A DNA stretch of 8,455 bases from Anaerolineales bacterium UBA2232 (GTDB lineage Bacteria; Chloroflexota; Anaerolineae; UBA2200): NCBI GenBank assembly GCA_002348045.1, contig DDYO01000137.1, forward strand, positions 1 through 8,455, read 5' to 3'. Shown here piece by piece: positions 1 through 6,253 of this stretch. The notes beneath the pieces are model-generated. The model was not told the origin of the DNA, ran no database searches, and saw only the letters and a program-made list of their open reading frames with translations. Every line of letters begins with the position of its first letter. Position 1 is the stretch's first letter. The position numbers were made by a program, and so were the translations under genes.

Positions 1-197
1 ACGCCAAAAAGTACATCGAGGATGGCGCCCACGGCGGCAAGGGGTCGGAAGCGCACAAGGCGGCCGTGGTGGGCGACACCGTTGGCGACCCCTTCAAGGA
101 CACCGCGGGGCCTTCAATGAACACCCTGATCACGGTGATGTCCCTGGTCTCGTCCCTCTTTGCGCCCATCATCGCCGCATTCCACCTGTTTAGCTAA
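1..197 (+). CDS. hppA: Membrane-bound pyrophosphatase (H+ or Na+ pumping), C-terminal end only
   Basis: This is the last 64 codons of an integral-membrane pyrophosphatase, which hydrolyses PPi and pumps H+ or Na+ across the cytoplasmic membrane. The reading frame enters at base 3 and stops with TAA at 195-197. It shows the family's near-terminal signature: an [20 protein letters not shown] stretch followed by [12 protein letters not shown]. The [11 protein letters not shown] segment is part of the conserved active-site region near the last membrane helices. A final hydrophobic helix ([19 protein letters not shown]) ends in HLFS, as expected for the family C-terminus. The catalytic core and the residues that decide H+ or Na+ specificity and K+ dependence lie outside the window, so the subclass cannot be called. 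The gene is followed within 7 bases by a strong hairpin. Confidence 0.93.
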   Translation, partial: AKKYIEDGAHGGKGSEAHKAAVVGDTVGDPFKDTAGPSMNTLITVMSLVSSLFAPIIAAFHLFS

Positions 198-203
198 GAC
201 CAG

Positions 204-239
204 GCTAGGGTCTTAGCCCGGTCGGGCTAAGACCCTAGC
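204..239 (+). terminator. Perfect 16-bp hairpin after hppA
   Basis: The left arm at 204-219 (GCTAGGGTCTTAGCCC) is exactly complementary to 224-239, with a GGTC loop. It starts 7 bases after the hppA stop codon and lies between two convergent genes, so it probably ends hppA transcription and may also serve the opposite strand. There is no immediate U tract; the nearest T run (TTTTT) is about 15 bases further on. It may therefore be an mRNA 3'-end stabiliser or a bidirectional terminator rather than a classic intrinsic one. A competing hairpin, 193-201 with 209-217, overlaps its left arm. Confidence 0.65.
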
Positions 240-277
240 TGCCGACAATCCTTCGTTTTTCAGTGCCCAGGGCCCGG

Positions 278-601
278 CTATTGACGCGGTTTCAGCAACT
301 CGCGCACCCCCAGCCGCCGCTGACGCTTCGTTTGGCGGCGCTCGATTCGCTCCCACAGGCGCCCACGCTGCCCAGGCGTCATACCCGGCTCCATGGCCTG
401 CAAGTTAGCCTCGACTTCGTCCCGCCGGGAGTAGCACCAGTCCATCCAGGCCAGCACCGTCGTCGTCGACACCCCCACCCGCGCCGCCACATTGCTGACG
501 CTGGCGCCCTGCCCCAACATCACGAGCGCTGGCGTGATTCGCTCCACGTTCAGGCGCTGCCTCAATGGCACTCCGGAGCTCGACGCCGTTGCCTCTCCCA
601 T
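278..601 (-). CDS. Small helix-turn-helix protein, function unknown
   Basis: This is a 107-residue basic protein. Residues about 22-53 look like a homeodomain-type helix-turn-helix: a helix around ITPALVML, a turn at GQGAS, then VSNVAARVGVSTTTVLAWM, where the second part reads as a recognition helix. The C-terminal third (about 75-107) is rich in Arg and Lys and probably helical. I chose the ATG at 601 because AAGGAG (610-615) sits 8 bases upstream. An in-frame ATG at 643 would add 14 residues but has no such site. I do not recognise the family: the HTH resembles those in transposase-associated or small regulatory proteins, but no catalytic domain follows. The gene is divergent from the MgtE-like/Nramp unit, so it could be its regulator, which is inference from position only. 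It converges on hppA. Confidence 0.6.
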   Translation of the reverse strand: MGEATASSSGVPLRQRLNVERITPALVMLGQGASVSNVAARVGVSTTTVLAWMDWCYSRRDEVEANLQAMEPGMTPGQRGRLWERIERRQTKRQRRLGVRELLKPRQ

Positions 602-640
602 GTCCCACTCTCCTTGGCATCCGTCAAGGCTGGCCGGTCC

Positions 641-671
641 CAATCTCCTATCCTTATCCTACTCCAATCCT
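641..671 (-). repeat. Cluster of short AGGAT direct repeats
   Basis: On the - strand AGGAT occurs at 667-671, 656-660 and 650-654, and AGGA again at 646-649, spaced 11, 6 and 5 bases apart. The cluster covers the presumed -10 region of the HTH gene and lies about 30 bases from the -35 of the opposite promoter. It could be a regulator-binding array or just a purine-rich tract. Confidence 0.3.
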
Positions 672-683
672 TCCATTCGCCAA
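656..683 (-). promoter_or_regulatory. Weak candidate promoter for the HTH gene
   Basis: On the - strand TTGGCG (678-683) and TAGGAT (656-661) are separated by 16 bases. The predicted start of transcription is about 48 bases upstream of the ATG at 601. Both hexamers are imperfect (4 of 6 in the -10), so this is suggestive only. The same stretch is a cluster of AGGAT repeats. Confidence 0.3.
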
Positions 684-702
684 AGCGCGCCTCGCCTCCA
701 AG

Positions 703-731
703 TTGACTCCCCACCCATTCGGCTGTATGAT
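703..731 (+). promoter_or_regulatory. Promoter of the MgtE-like/Nramp operon
   Basis: TTGACT (703-708) and TATGAT (726-731) are separated by exactly 17 bases. Each matches the housekeeping sigma consensus at 5 of 6 positions. Transcription would begin near 738 and give a leader of about 300 bases before the ATG at 1040. No competing + strand promoter of this quality was seen nearer the gene. Confidence 0.6.
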
Positions 732-737
732 TGCCAT

Positions 738-1039
738 GCGCTGCGGGCAAGTGGCGTTCGTGCAGAATCCTTTGCCGAATATGGCTGAGTAGGCCAAGAG
801 ACAGAGAATAGCCTTAGGAATGGACGCAGAAAGTAACAGTACCCATAGTGAGGCGAGTGCCTCTGATCCCAGCCAACGGGCTGGTCTTGACTCGCCTTAG
901 CAGTCCAGATCGCGGGCTTCGGATGCCGTATTTGGCATGACCTCCCCGGGCCGCAGTCTGTGACTGCGGCCTTTTGCATGCGCTGGACCGGTTTCGCTTG
1001 AAAACTCGGGCGAGTTCAGGTCTTGGGGGGAGGTGCGGT
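738..1039 (+). promoter_or_regulatory. Long structured 5' leader, candidate riboswitch-like element
   Basis: The leader between the predicted transcription start and the MgtE-like gene contains several structures. A 10-bp helix (849-858 with 890-899, one wobble) encloses a 6-bp hairpin (869-874/879-884, loop AACG). The left arm of the helix could instead fold locally (850-854 with 859-863). A small hairpin uses ATGCC/GGCAT around 923-938. A terminator-like hairpin lies at 949-971, and ACCTCCCC (940-947) is exactly complementary to the ribosome-binding stretch GGGGAGGT (1027-1034). CTGCGG (741-746) could pair with CCGCAG (951-956) in the terminator arm as an anti-terminator. I looked for the conserved cores of the M-box (ykoK) and Mn2+ (yybP-ykoY) riboswitches and did not find them. 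The ligand, if any, is unknown. Confidence 0.45.
949..975 (+). terminator. Terminator-like hairpin in the operon leader
   Basis: GGCCGCAGT (949-957) pairs perfectly with ACTGCGGCC (963-971) around a 5-base loop, followed by TTTT (972-975). The stem is very GC-rich but the U tract is only four bases. It lies about 65 bases before the start codon, downstream of the predicted promoter, so it would act as an attenuator. If the promoter call is wrong, it could instead terminate + strand read-through. Confidence 0.5.
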
Positions 1040-2302
1040 ATGACAACCTATCTGAGCGAGCTTTTGGGAAAACCCGTGTGGGACTCCCGGGGAGAGCGTA
1101 TCGGCCGATGCGTGGACGTTCTCGTGGCGGAGGTGGACACGGGTTTTCCCAAGTTTCGTGCCCTGGCGACGGACACGGCTGAGGGTCGTCTGCTGGTTGG
1201 GGCGGAACACGTCGCCTGGCTAAAGCCGTCCATCATCCTCAACACGGCGCACCCCAAATTGTACCACGAGCGAGGCGACGAGCTGTGGCTTGCTCGCGAT
1301 GTCCTGGACCGGCAGATTGTTGACACCGAAGGACGGCGCCTGGTTCGCGCCAACGACCTCCAGATGGCTCCTTCCTGCCCAGATGCCAACGGCGGCTATT
1401 GCCTGGCCGGCGTGGACGTCGGCACCAGGGGTCTGCTCCGCCGTATGGGCATCGAGGCTCCCGCGGCCGCCATCCTCAAAGCCCTGAAGCGGGACCTTCC
1501 CGCTGGCATCATCCCCTGGAGCGATGTCGCGCCCCTTCAGGCTGACGAACCGATTCGTCTGCGGATTTCCCACGACCGCATCGGTGAGCTGCCCCCTGCC
1601 GACATCGCCGACATCGTGGTTGAGCTGGACCGACCGATGGGCCAGGCTCTCCTGGAAACCCTGGACGACGAGACCCTGGCTGACACCATCGAGGAAGTGG
1701 ATCCCGACCTGCAGGCCGCCCTCCTCGGCAGCCTGTCCCCCGAGCGCGCCGCTGATGTCCTCGAGGAGATGGATCCGGACGAGGCAGCCGACATCCTGGC
1801 CGACCTCAAGCCAGCCGAACGGGCCGAGCTCCTCGAGCTTATGGAAGATGACGATGCGTCTGACGTCGAAAAGCTTCTGGGATACCCCGAAGAATCGGCG
1901 GGAGGCATCATGACCACCGAGTACACCACCATGCCCCTGGGGCTGACAGTCCGTCAGGCCCTGGCTCACCTGCGCTCATCAGAAGAGAGCCGCGACGACG
2001 AACGCATGTACATGCTCTACGTGATTGACGCGGAAGGACGCTTAAAGGGCATGATTTCCCTTCGCGACCTCGTCCTCGCTCCGGCTCAGGACCGCGTTGA
2101 TGACTTGATGGACACGGACCTCATCACCGTCGGGCTGCTCACTCCCCAGAAGGAGGTTGCCCAGGTCGTCTCCAGGTACAATCTCCTGGCCGTGCCCGTC
2201 GTGGATGACGAAGGGCTAATGCACGGCATCGTCACGGTGGACGATGCACTGGACGCGGTCTTGCCCACAGCCTGGAAGCGACGCCTGCCTCGCTTCTTCT
2301 AG
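1040..2302 (+). CDS. PRC-barrel / MgtE N-domain / CBS-pair protein without a membrane domain
   Basis: This 420-residue cytoplasmic protein has the sensing half of an MgtE Mg2+ channel but no pore. Residues about 5-65 are a PRC-barrel (LLGKPVWDSRGERIGRCVDV). A second PRC-like start lies at about 87-108 (VLDRQIVDTEGRRL). Residues about 180-285 are the acidic helical MgtE N domain (IADIVVELD, AADVLEEMDPDEAADILADL), ending in the YPEESAGGIMTTEYTT linker typical of MgtE. CBS1 spans about 292-350 and CBS2 about 355-408 (NLLAVPVVDDEGLMHGIVTV). An MgtE would continue into a plug helix and five membrane helices, but this protein stops after LPTAWKRRLPRFF. The ATG at 1040 is chosen because GGAGG (1029-1033) lies 6 bases upstream and the PRC domain starts at once; an ATG at 974 lacks support. 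The Nramp gene follows after 27 bases, so the likely role is cation sensing linked to that transporter (inference). Confidence 0.88.
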   Translation: MTTYLSELLGKPVWDSRGERIGRCVDVLVAEVDTGFPKFRALATDTAEGRLLVGAEHVAWLKPSIILNTAHPKLYHERGDELWLARDVLDRQIVDTEGRRLVRANDLQMAPSCPDANGGYCLAGVDVGTRGLLRRMGIEAPAAAILKALKRDLPAGIIPWSDVAPLQADEPIRLRISHDRIGELPPADIADIVVELDRPMGQALLETLDDETLADTIEEVDPDLQAALLGSLSPERAADVLEEMDPDEAADILADLKPAERAELLELMEDDDASDVEKLLGYPEESAGGIMTTEYTTMPLGLTVRQALAHLRSSEESRDDERMYMLYVIDAEGRLKGMISLRDLVLAPAQDRVDDLMDTDLITVGLLTPQKEVAQVVSRYNLLAVPVVDDEGLMHGIVTVDDALDAVLPTAWKRRLPRFF

Positions 2303-2329
2303 CCTGCAATTTGCTCACGGAGAAACAGC

Positions 2330-3574
2330 ATGTCCATTGCGCAGACCATCCGACGGGCAGGCCAAAGGGCGCTGCTCTTCCTAACCATCATGGGACCGGG
2401 GCTGATCACCGCCAGCGCCGACAACGATGCCGCCGGAATCGCCACCTACTCCATGGCTGGCTCAACGTACGGCTATGGTTTCCTGTGGGCTTTGCTCCTC
2501 GTCACCTTTGGTGAGGTGGTCGCTCAGGAAATGGCTGCCCGCATGGGGGCTGTAACCGGCAAGGGGCTAACCGACCTGATCCGCGAACGCCACGGCGTAC
2601 GCATCACTTTTTGGGTGATGTTGGGGCTGGTCATCGCCAACCTGGGAACTACCGCCGCTCAATTCGCCGGCATCGCCGCCAGCGGCGAACTCTTTGGCAT
2701 CAGCCGGCTGATCATCGTGCCCCTGTCTGCCTTGACCGTCTGGTGGCTGGTCACTCGCGAATCGTACGCCAAAGTGGAAAAAGTGCTGTTGGCGCTCACC
2801 CTCTTTGCCGTGGCCTACGTTCTGTCGGCCTTTCTCGTACGCCCCTCGTGGAGCGAGGTGCTGCGCAGTGCGGTCACGCCCACCATCCGCCTTGAATCGG
2901 GCTATATCCTCGCCCTGCTGGCCACCGTGGGAACAACCGTTACGCCCTGGGGCTGCGCCTATATGCAGGCCACCGTCGCCGACAAGGGCGTATCCATGAA
3001 GGACTATGCCTACACCAAGCTGGATGTCATGTTTGGCGCCGTGTTGGGCAACGTCGTATCGGCCTTTATCATTGTCTGCACGGCAGCAACCCTGTTTGTG
3101 CGCGGGATCTCGGTGGAAACCGCCGAGCAGGCCGCCGTCGCCCTGGCGCCCCTGGCAGGAATCTGGGCAAAGCAGCTCTTTGGCATTGGACTCTTCGGCG
3201 CTTCGCTCCTGGCCGCCGCGGTGCTGCCACTGGCAACGACGTACGTGGTATGCGAAGCCCTGGGATGGGAGCGCGGCGTGGACCGCAGCAGCGCTGAAGC
3301 GCCCCTCTTCTATGGTATTTACACCGGCATGATCGTGATCAGCGCGGCCGTGGTGCTCATCCCTGGGCTGCCCCTCTTCCCGCTCATGTGGCTGTCACAG
3401 GTTGCCAACGCCGTTCTCTTGCCGGTCATCCTGCTGTTCATGATCCGGTTGGCCAGCGACCGCACGCTCATGAAAGACTGGCGCAACTCCAGGTTCACCA
3501 ATTGGGCGGCGGGAGTACTGGCCGTCCTAATCACCATCGCCACCGTCTTCCTGATCGGCCACCTCATCCGCTAG
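2330..3574 (+). CDS. Nramp-superfamily divalent-cation transporter with a non-classical metal site
   Basis: This 414-residue membrane protein has about 11 hydrophobic helices, the usual length for Nramp/SLC11. The broken first helix reads MGPGLITASADNDAAG: the classical DPGN metal motif appears as D33-A34-A35-G36, so Asp is kept and Asn is replaced by Gly. In the sixth helix (GTTVTPWGCAYMQATVADKG) the classical Met-Pro-His motif is T205-P206-W207, so both the metal-binding Met and the His are lost. Loss of that Met is known to relax selectivity against Mg2+ and Ca2+, and Nramp-related Mg2+ transporters are a described branch. The substrate could therefore be Mg2+, but Mn2+ or Fe2+ cannot be excluded. 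The start is supported by GGAGAA (2319-2324) just upstream. It is probably cotranscribed with the preceding MgtE-like gene. I see no clear terminator in the 121 bases before the convergent patB gene. Confidence 0.88.
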   Translation: MSIAQTIRRAGQRALLFLTIMGPGLITASADNDAAGIATYSMAGSTYGYGFLWALLLVTFGEVVAQEMAARMGAVTGKGLTDLIRERHGVRITFWVMLGLVIANLGTTAAQFAGIAASGELFGISRLIIVPLSALTVWWLVTRESYAKVEKVLLALTLFAVAYVLSAFLVRPSWSEVLRSAVTPTIRLESGYILALLATVGTTVTPWGCAYMQATVADKGVSMKDYAYTKLDVMFGAVLGNVVSAFIIVCTAATLFVRGISVETAEQAAVALAPLAGIWAKQLFGIGLFGASLLAAAVLPLATTYVVCEALGWERGVDRSSAEAPLFYGIYTGMIVISAAVVLIPGLPLFPLMWLSQVANAVLLPVILLFMIRLASDRTLMKDWRNSRFTNWAAGVLAVLITIATVFLIGHLIR

Positions 3575-3695
3575 ACACGGCACAACCCTGCCCAGGAAGC
3601 CAGCGAACGCCTTGATGCGCGCCCATGGTTGCGCCTCGTCGCCGCCTACCGCCGTGCCTCGCCGCGTTCGCCGTCACCCAACGCCCACCCACTCC

Positions 3696-4850
3696 CTACA
3701 GGGTCAGCAGAGCCTCGCGCATCCGCTCCAGGGCCTCCTGGACCCTCGCCCGCGAGCACCCAAAGTTAAAGCGCAAGAAGCCCTCACCCCCTGCTCCAAA
3801 GGCCTTTCCTTCGTTCATCGCGACACGCGACTTCTCCAGGAAGAACTCCGACGCGCTCCCTGGAATGCGGCTGTTGCGGCAGTCCAGCCAAGCCAGGAAC
3901 ATACCTTCGGGCGCTGTAGTTGTGATGCCCGGAAGCTGGGTGTTGACAAAGGCCACGAGATAGTCGCGATTGGCTGTCAGATAGGTCCGCAGCTCATCAA
4001 GCCATGGCTGACCGTACTTGTACGCCGCTACTCCTGCCACGAAACCCAGCACGTTGACACCGCGCACCAATCCCATCCGGGCAGCCAGGAACTTGATTCG
4101 GAGTTCGGCGTTGGTCACGATGGCGAAGGAACAGTGCAGGCCGGGGATGTTGAACGTCTTGCTGGGTGCCATAATCGTAATGGTGTTGTCAGCCACTTCT
4201 GGCGCAATGGATGCGGTGGGAATGTGGGGATGACCCTCATAGACAATATCACAGTGAATCTCGTCCGAGCAGATCGTGACGCCGTGTCTCAGGCAGATCT
4301 CTGCCATCTTCTCCAGCTCGGGGCGCGTGAACACCCGGCCCACAGGGTTCTGCGGACTGCACAGGATGAATACCCGGGTTCGCTCGTCAATAGCACCCTC
4401 GAATCGCTCCCAATCCACCTCATAGCGCCCGTCGTCCAGCCGCGTCAGCTCCATCAGGTTAGCCGAGAGCCCCAGGTTCTTGGGTACCTCCAACATCGGG
4501 TAGTAGAGAGGTGTCTGCATTAGCACGCCATCTCCTGGCTCGGTGACCGCCCGGCAGGCCAGGTTAAAGCCCACCACTACCCCTGGCAGGAACACGATGG
4601 ACTCGGGCGCAACCGCCCAGCCGTAGAGCCGCTCCATCCGCTGCACGATGAGCTGCCTCAGGTCGGCCGGCTCCCGTCCGTAACCAAAAACGCCGTGTTC
4701 CACCCGCTCATGGAGCGCCTGGATGACCGGTTCCGGCGCCCGAAAGTCCATGTCGGCAACCCACATCGGCAAAACGTCAGGATCATAGCGGTGCCACTTG
4801 AGCGAGTCCGACTCCAATCGGTCCGGGCAGTCATCGAAATTGCATTGCAT
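3696..4850 (-). CDS. patB: MalY/PatB family PLP-dependent aminotransferase or cystathionine beta-lyase
   Basis: This 384-residue cytosolic enzyme is a fold-type I PLP protein. MalY/PatB members cleave C-S bonds of cystathionine or cysteine conjugates to pyruvate, ammonia and a thiol; some are aminotransferases. Signatures in order: LPMWVADMDFRAPEPV (27-42) typical of the subfamily; a glycine-rich turn PGVVVGFN (89-96); CSPQNPVGR (164-172) with Asn168 for the cofactor ring; SDEIHCD (195-201) with Asp196 for the pyridine nitrogen; MAPSKTFNIPG (227-237) with Lys231 as the Schiff-base lysine; and FLRFNFGCSR (358-367) with Arg360 for the substrate carboxylate. Length matches the family (about 390). 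The start at 4850 has AAGGAG (4858-4863) 7 bases upstream. The frame stays open upstream to 5204 but only as antisense-free read-through of rsgA, so I reject a longer protein. It has its own promoter 133 bases or less below rsgA. The exact substrate is not readable from sequence. Confidence 0.9.
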   Translation of the reverse strand: MQCNFDDCPDRLESDSLKWHRYDPDVLPMWVADMDFRAPEPVIQALHERVEHGVFGYGREPADLRQLIVQRMERLYGWAVAPESIVFLPGVVVGFNLACRAVTEPGDGVLMQTPLYYPMLEVPKNLGLSANLMELTRLDDGRYEVDWERFEGAIDERTRVFILCSPQNPVGRVFTRPELEKMAEICLRHGVTICSDEIHCDIVYEGHPHIPTASIAPEVADNTITIMAPSKTFNIPGLHCSFAIVTNAELRIKFLAARMGLVRGVNVLGFVAGVAAYKYGQPWLDELRTYLTANRDYLVAFVNTQLPGITTTAPEGMFLAWLDCRNSRIPGSASEFFLEKSRVAMNEGKAFGAGGEGFLRFNFGCSRARVQEALERMREALLTL

Positions 4851-4914
4851 CACGCCTCTCCTTGCTTCGTTGTGAAGAAGCCCCCGATGGGGCCGGGCAG
4901 CCCTGCCCAGGTCC

Positions 4915-4942
4915 ATTCTAGACCCGGATCGGGCCCTGTCAA
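4915..4942 (-). promoter_or_regulatory. Near-consensus promoter of patB
   Basis: On the - strand TTGACA (4937-4942, perfect -35) and TAGAAT (4915-4920, 5 of 6 in the -10) are 16 bases apart. Transcription would start near 4908, leaving a leader of about 58 bases. That leader can form GGGCAG/CTGCCC and GCCCC/GGGGC hairpins before the AAGGAG site. The promoter lies in the rsgA-patB gap, so patB need not depend on rsgA read-through. Confidence 0.7.
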
Positions 4943-4983
4943 GCGGCTGCTGTGCTTGCGCCGGGTGGAGGCTCGCGCCTCCC

Positions 4984-6162
4984 TCAGTCCGGCAGCTCCT
5001 CATAGATCTTGGCATAGCTGTGATACCGCGTGCCGGACGCCAAACCAGCCTCAACGGCCCTCCGGACTGCGCAGCCAGGTTCCCGCAGGTGCGTGCAATC
5101 GGCATAGGCGCATCGACCGTGACCCACCAGGTCCATGTAGTAAGCCCCCAGTTCAGCCCGGGTAATACCCTCCAGGCCAAACTCGCGGATACCCGGCGTA
5201 TCAATCACACAACCGTCGGGCGTCAGGGGCCACAGCGTCACCTGGGTGGTGGTATGGCGACCGTCGCCGCTAAAGTGGCTCACATGGCCGGTCTTCAGTT
5301 GCAGGCCGGGCTCGATAGCGGTCAGCAGCGACGACTTGCCGACGCCTGACAGGCCCGTCAGGACGGTGCTCCTGCCCACCAGAAGCCCGCGCAACTCCTC
5401 CACCCCATCACCCCGTTGGGCCGAAGCCAGGATGACCGGGTGCCCCAGTGCCACGTAGGGCGCCATGGCCTCCGCGCAGGCCGACAAGCTTGGAGCTAGG
5501 TCCACTTTATTCAGGCACAGCAAGGGCTTTAGCCCGTTGCGCACCGCCGTGATCAGGTAACGATCCATCAGCTCGTGCCACAGGGGTGGAGTCGCCCACG
5601 AAGCTACTGCCAGCAGCTGCTGGGCATTGGCGGCGATGGGCTGGCGCAGGTGGGAGCGGAACACGTCTCTGCGGCAGAGCAGGCTCGTTCGGGGCAAGAC
5701 CTCGTCAATGGCGCCCCCTCCCGCTCCGTCGGGGGTCACCCGCACCCGGTCCCCCACGCACACTGCCTGGGCAAAGCCGGTGACCTGAGCCTTCAGGCTT
5801 CCGCGAAGTGCGCAGACTAGGGTCTCTTCGCCCATGCGAACGCGGAACAGCCCCGAGCTCACCTGGTACACCGTGCCCACCGCACCGTCATCCAGCGTAC
5901 CGTCGGTCTGTCCGGCTGCATGATCGGCGGCATAGCCCAGGCGGGCCAGGGCATCCTCAAGGTTCTTCCGCTTCCGTTCCGCTACGCCGCGGGGCGTCAC
6001 CCGCTCCCGATCCGGCTCCTCACTTACGTCGTCGTCCGCGACAAGCCAGTCTTTGCGACGGACTGGCCTGTCGACGCGATCGCTCTTGATCTCCTTACGC
6101 ACCAGCCTTTGCTGGCGATCCTGTTCTACATGCTGCCAGAACCGTTTGGTTCGATCAGACAA
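4984..6162 (-). CDS. rsgA: Ribosome small-subunit assembly GTPase RsgA (YjeQ)
   Basis: RsgA is a circularly permuted GTPase that checks late maturation of the 30S ribosomal subunit. Numbering from the chosen TTG start (392 residues): a charged extension at 1-90; an OB-fold about 93-160; then the permuted motifs G4 NKVD (218-221), G5 SAQ (247-249), G1 GLSGVGKSS (270-278), switch threonines 304-306 and G3 DTPG (321-324). The C-terminal zinc site is C351, C356, H358 and C364 (CTHLREPGC context). All catalytic and zinc residues are present. I prefer TTG at 6162 because GGAGG (6171-6175) lies 8 bases upstream and a possible promoter overlaps the in-frame ATG at 6192; that ATG (402 residues) has no clear ribosome site. 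An ATG at 6294 lies inside a terminator stem. The N-terminal extension makes it longer than typical RsgA (about 290-350). Confidence 0.93.
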   Translation of the reverse strand: MSDRTKRFWQHVEQDRQQRLVRKEIKSDRVDRPVRRKDWLVADDDVSEEPDRERVTPRGVAERKRKNLEDALARLGYAADHAAGQTDGTLDDGAVGTVYQVSSGLFRVRMGEETLVCALRGSLKAQVTGFAQAVCVGDRVRVTPDGAGGGAIDEVLPRTSLLCRRDVFRSHLRQPIAANAQQLLAVASWATPPLWHELMDRYLITAVRNGLKPLLCLNKVDLAPSLSACAEAMAPYVALGHPVILASAQRGDGVEELRGLLVGRSTVLTGLSGVGKSSLLTAIEPGLQLKTGHVSHFSGDGRHTTTQVTLWPLTPDGCVIDTPGIREFGLEGITRAELGAYYMDLVGHGRCAYADCTHLREPGCAVRRAVEAGLASGTRYHSYAKIYEELPD

Positions 6163-6189
6163 TTCCGAATCCTCCAATGGACTAGGGCT

Positions 6190-6218
6190 CATATACACGA
6201 GCAACGGGACCATGGCAA
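6190..6218 (-). promoter_or_regulatory. Candidate rsgA promoter
   Basis: On the - strand TTGCCA (6213-6218) and TATATG (6190-6195) are separated by exactly 17 bases. Transcription would start near 6183, just ahead of the GGAGG at 6171-6175 and the TTG start at 6162. The -10 is imperfect (4 of 6). If used, it rules out the upstream ATG starts. Confidence 0.4.
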
Positions 6219-6253
6219 CGCTCATGGCCCCGCAAGTCCCCTTCGGAGGCGAC

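Noticed and set aside
263..706. 147-codon + strand ORF over the HTH gene
   Set aside because: Pro/Arg/His-rich composition typical of an antisense shadow; no ribosome site or recognisable domain, while the opposite frame has an HTH and AAGGAG.
736..792. 18-codon ORF at the 5' end of the operon leader (contains NPLPN)
   Set aside because: A Pro-containing leader peptide as in Mg2+-transporter leaders was considered, but there is no ribosome site and the ATG lies at or before the predicted transcription start. Only a leaderless transcript would allow it.
738..950. Known M-box, yybP-ykoY, fluoride or mini-ykkC riboswitch
   Set aside because: The conserved core strings of these classes were looked for by eye and not found; a single hairpin with an AACG loop is not enough for mini-ykkC.
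659..979. 106-codon - strand ORF in the operon leader
   Set aside because: No domain and no ribosome site; it covers both the presumed promoter and the terminator hairpin, so it is most likely chance.
1040..2302. Truncated MgtE pseudogene
   Set aside because: The frame is intact, ends cleanly after CBS2 with a new tail, carries an added PRC domain, and is closely followed by another gene; no remnant of MgtE membrane helices is seen downstream.
3603..3671. 8-bp inverted repeat GCGAACGC / GCGTTCGC between nramp and patB
   Set aside because: The 53-base loop and lack of a U tract make it a poor terminator; it could easily be chance in GC-rich sequence.
4851..5204. 118-codon upstream extension of the PatB reading frame
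   Set aside because: It overlaps the C-terminal third of rsgA in another frame, has no PLP-family similarity, and a strong ribosome site and promoter fit the ATG at 4850.
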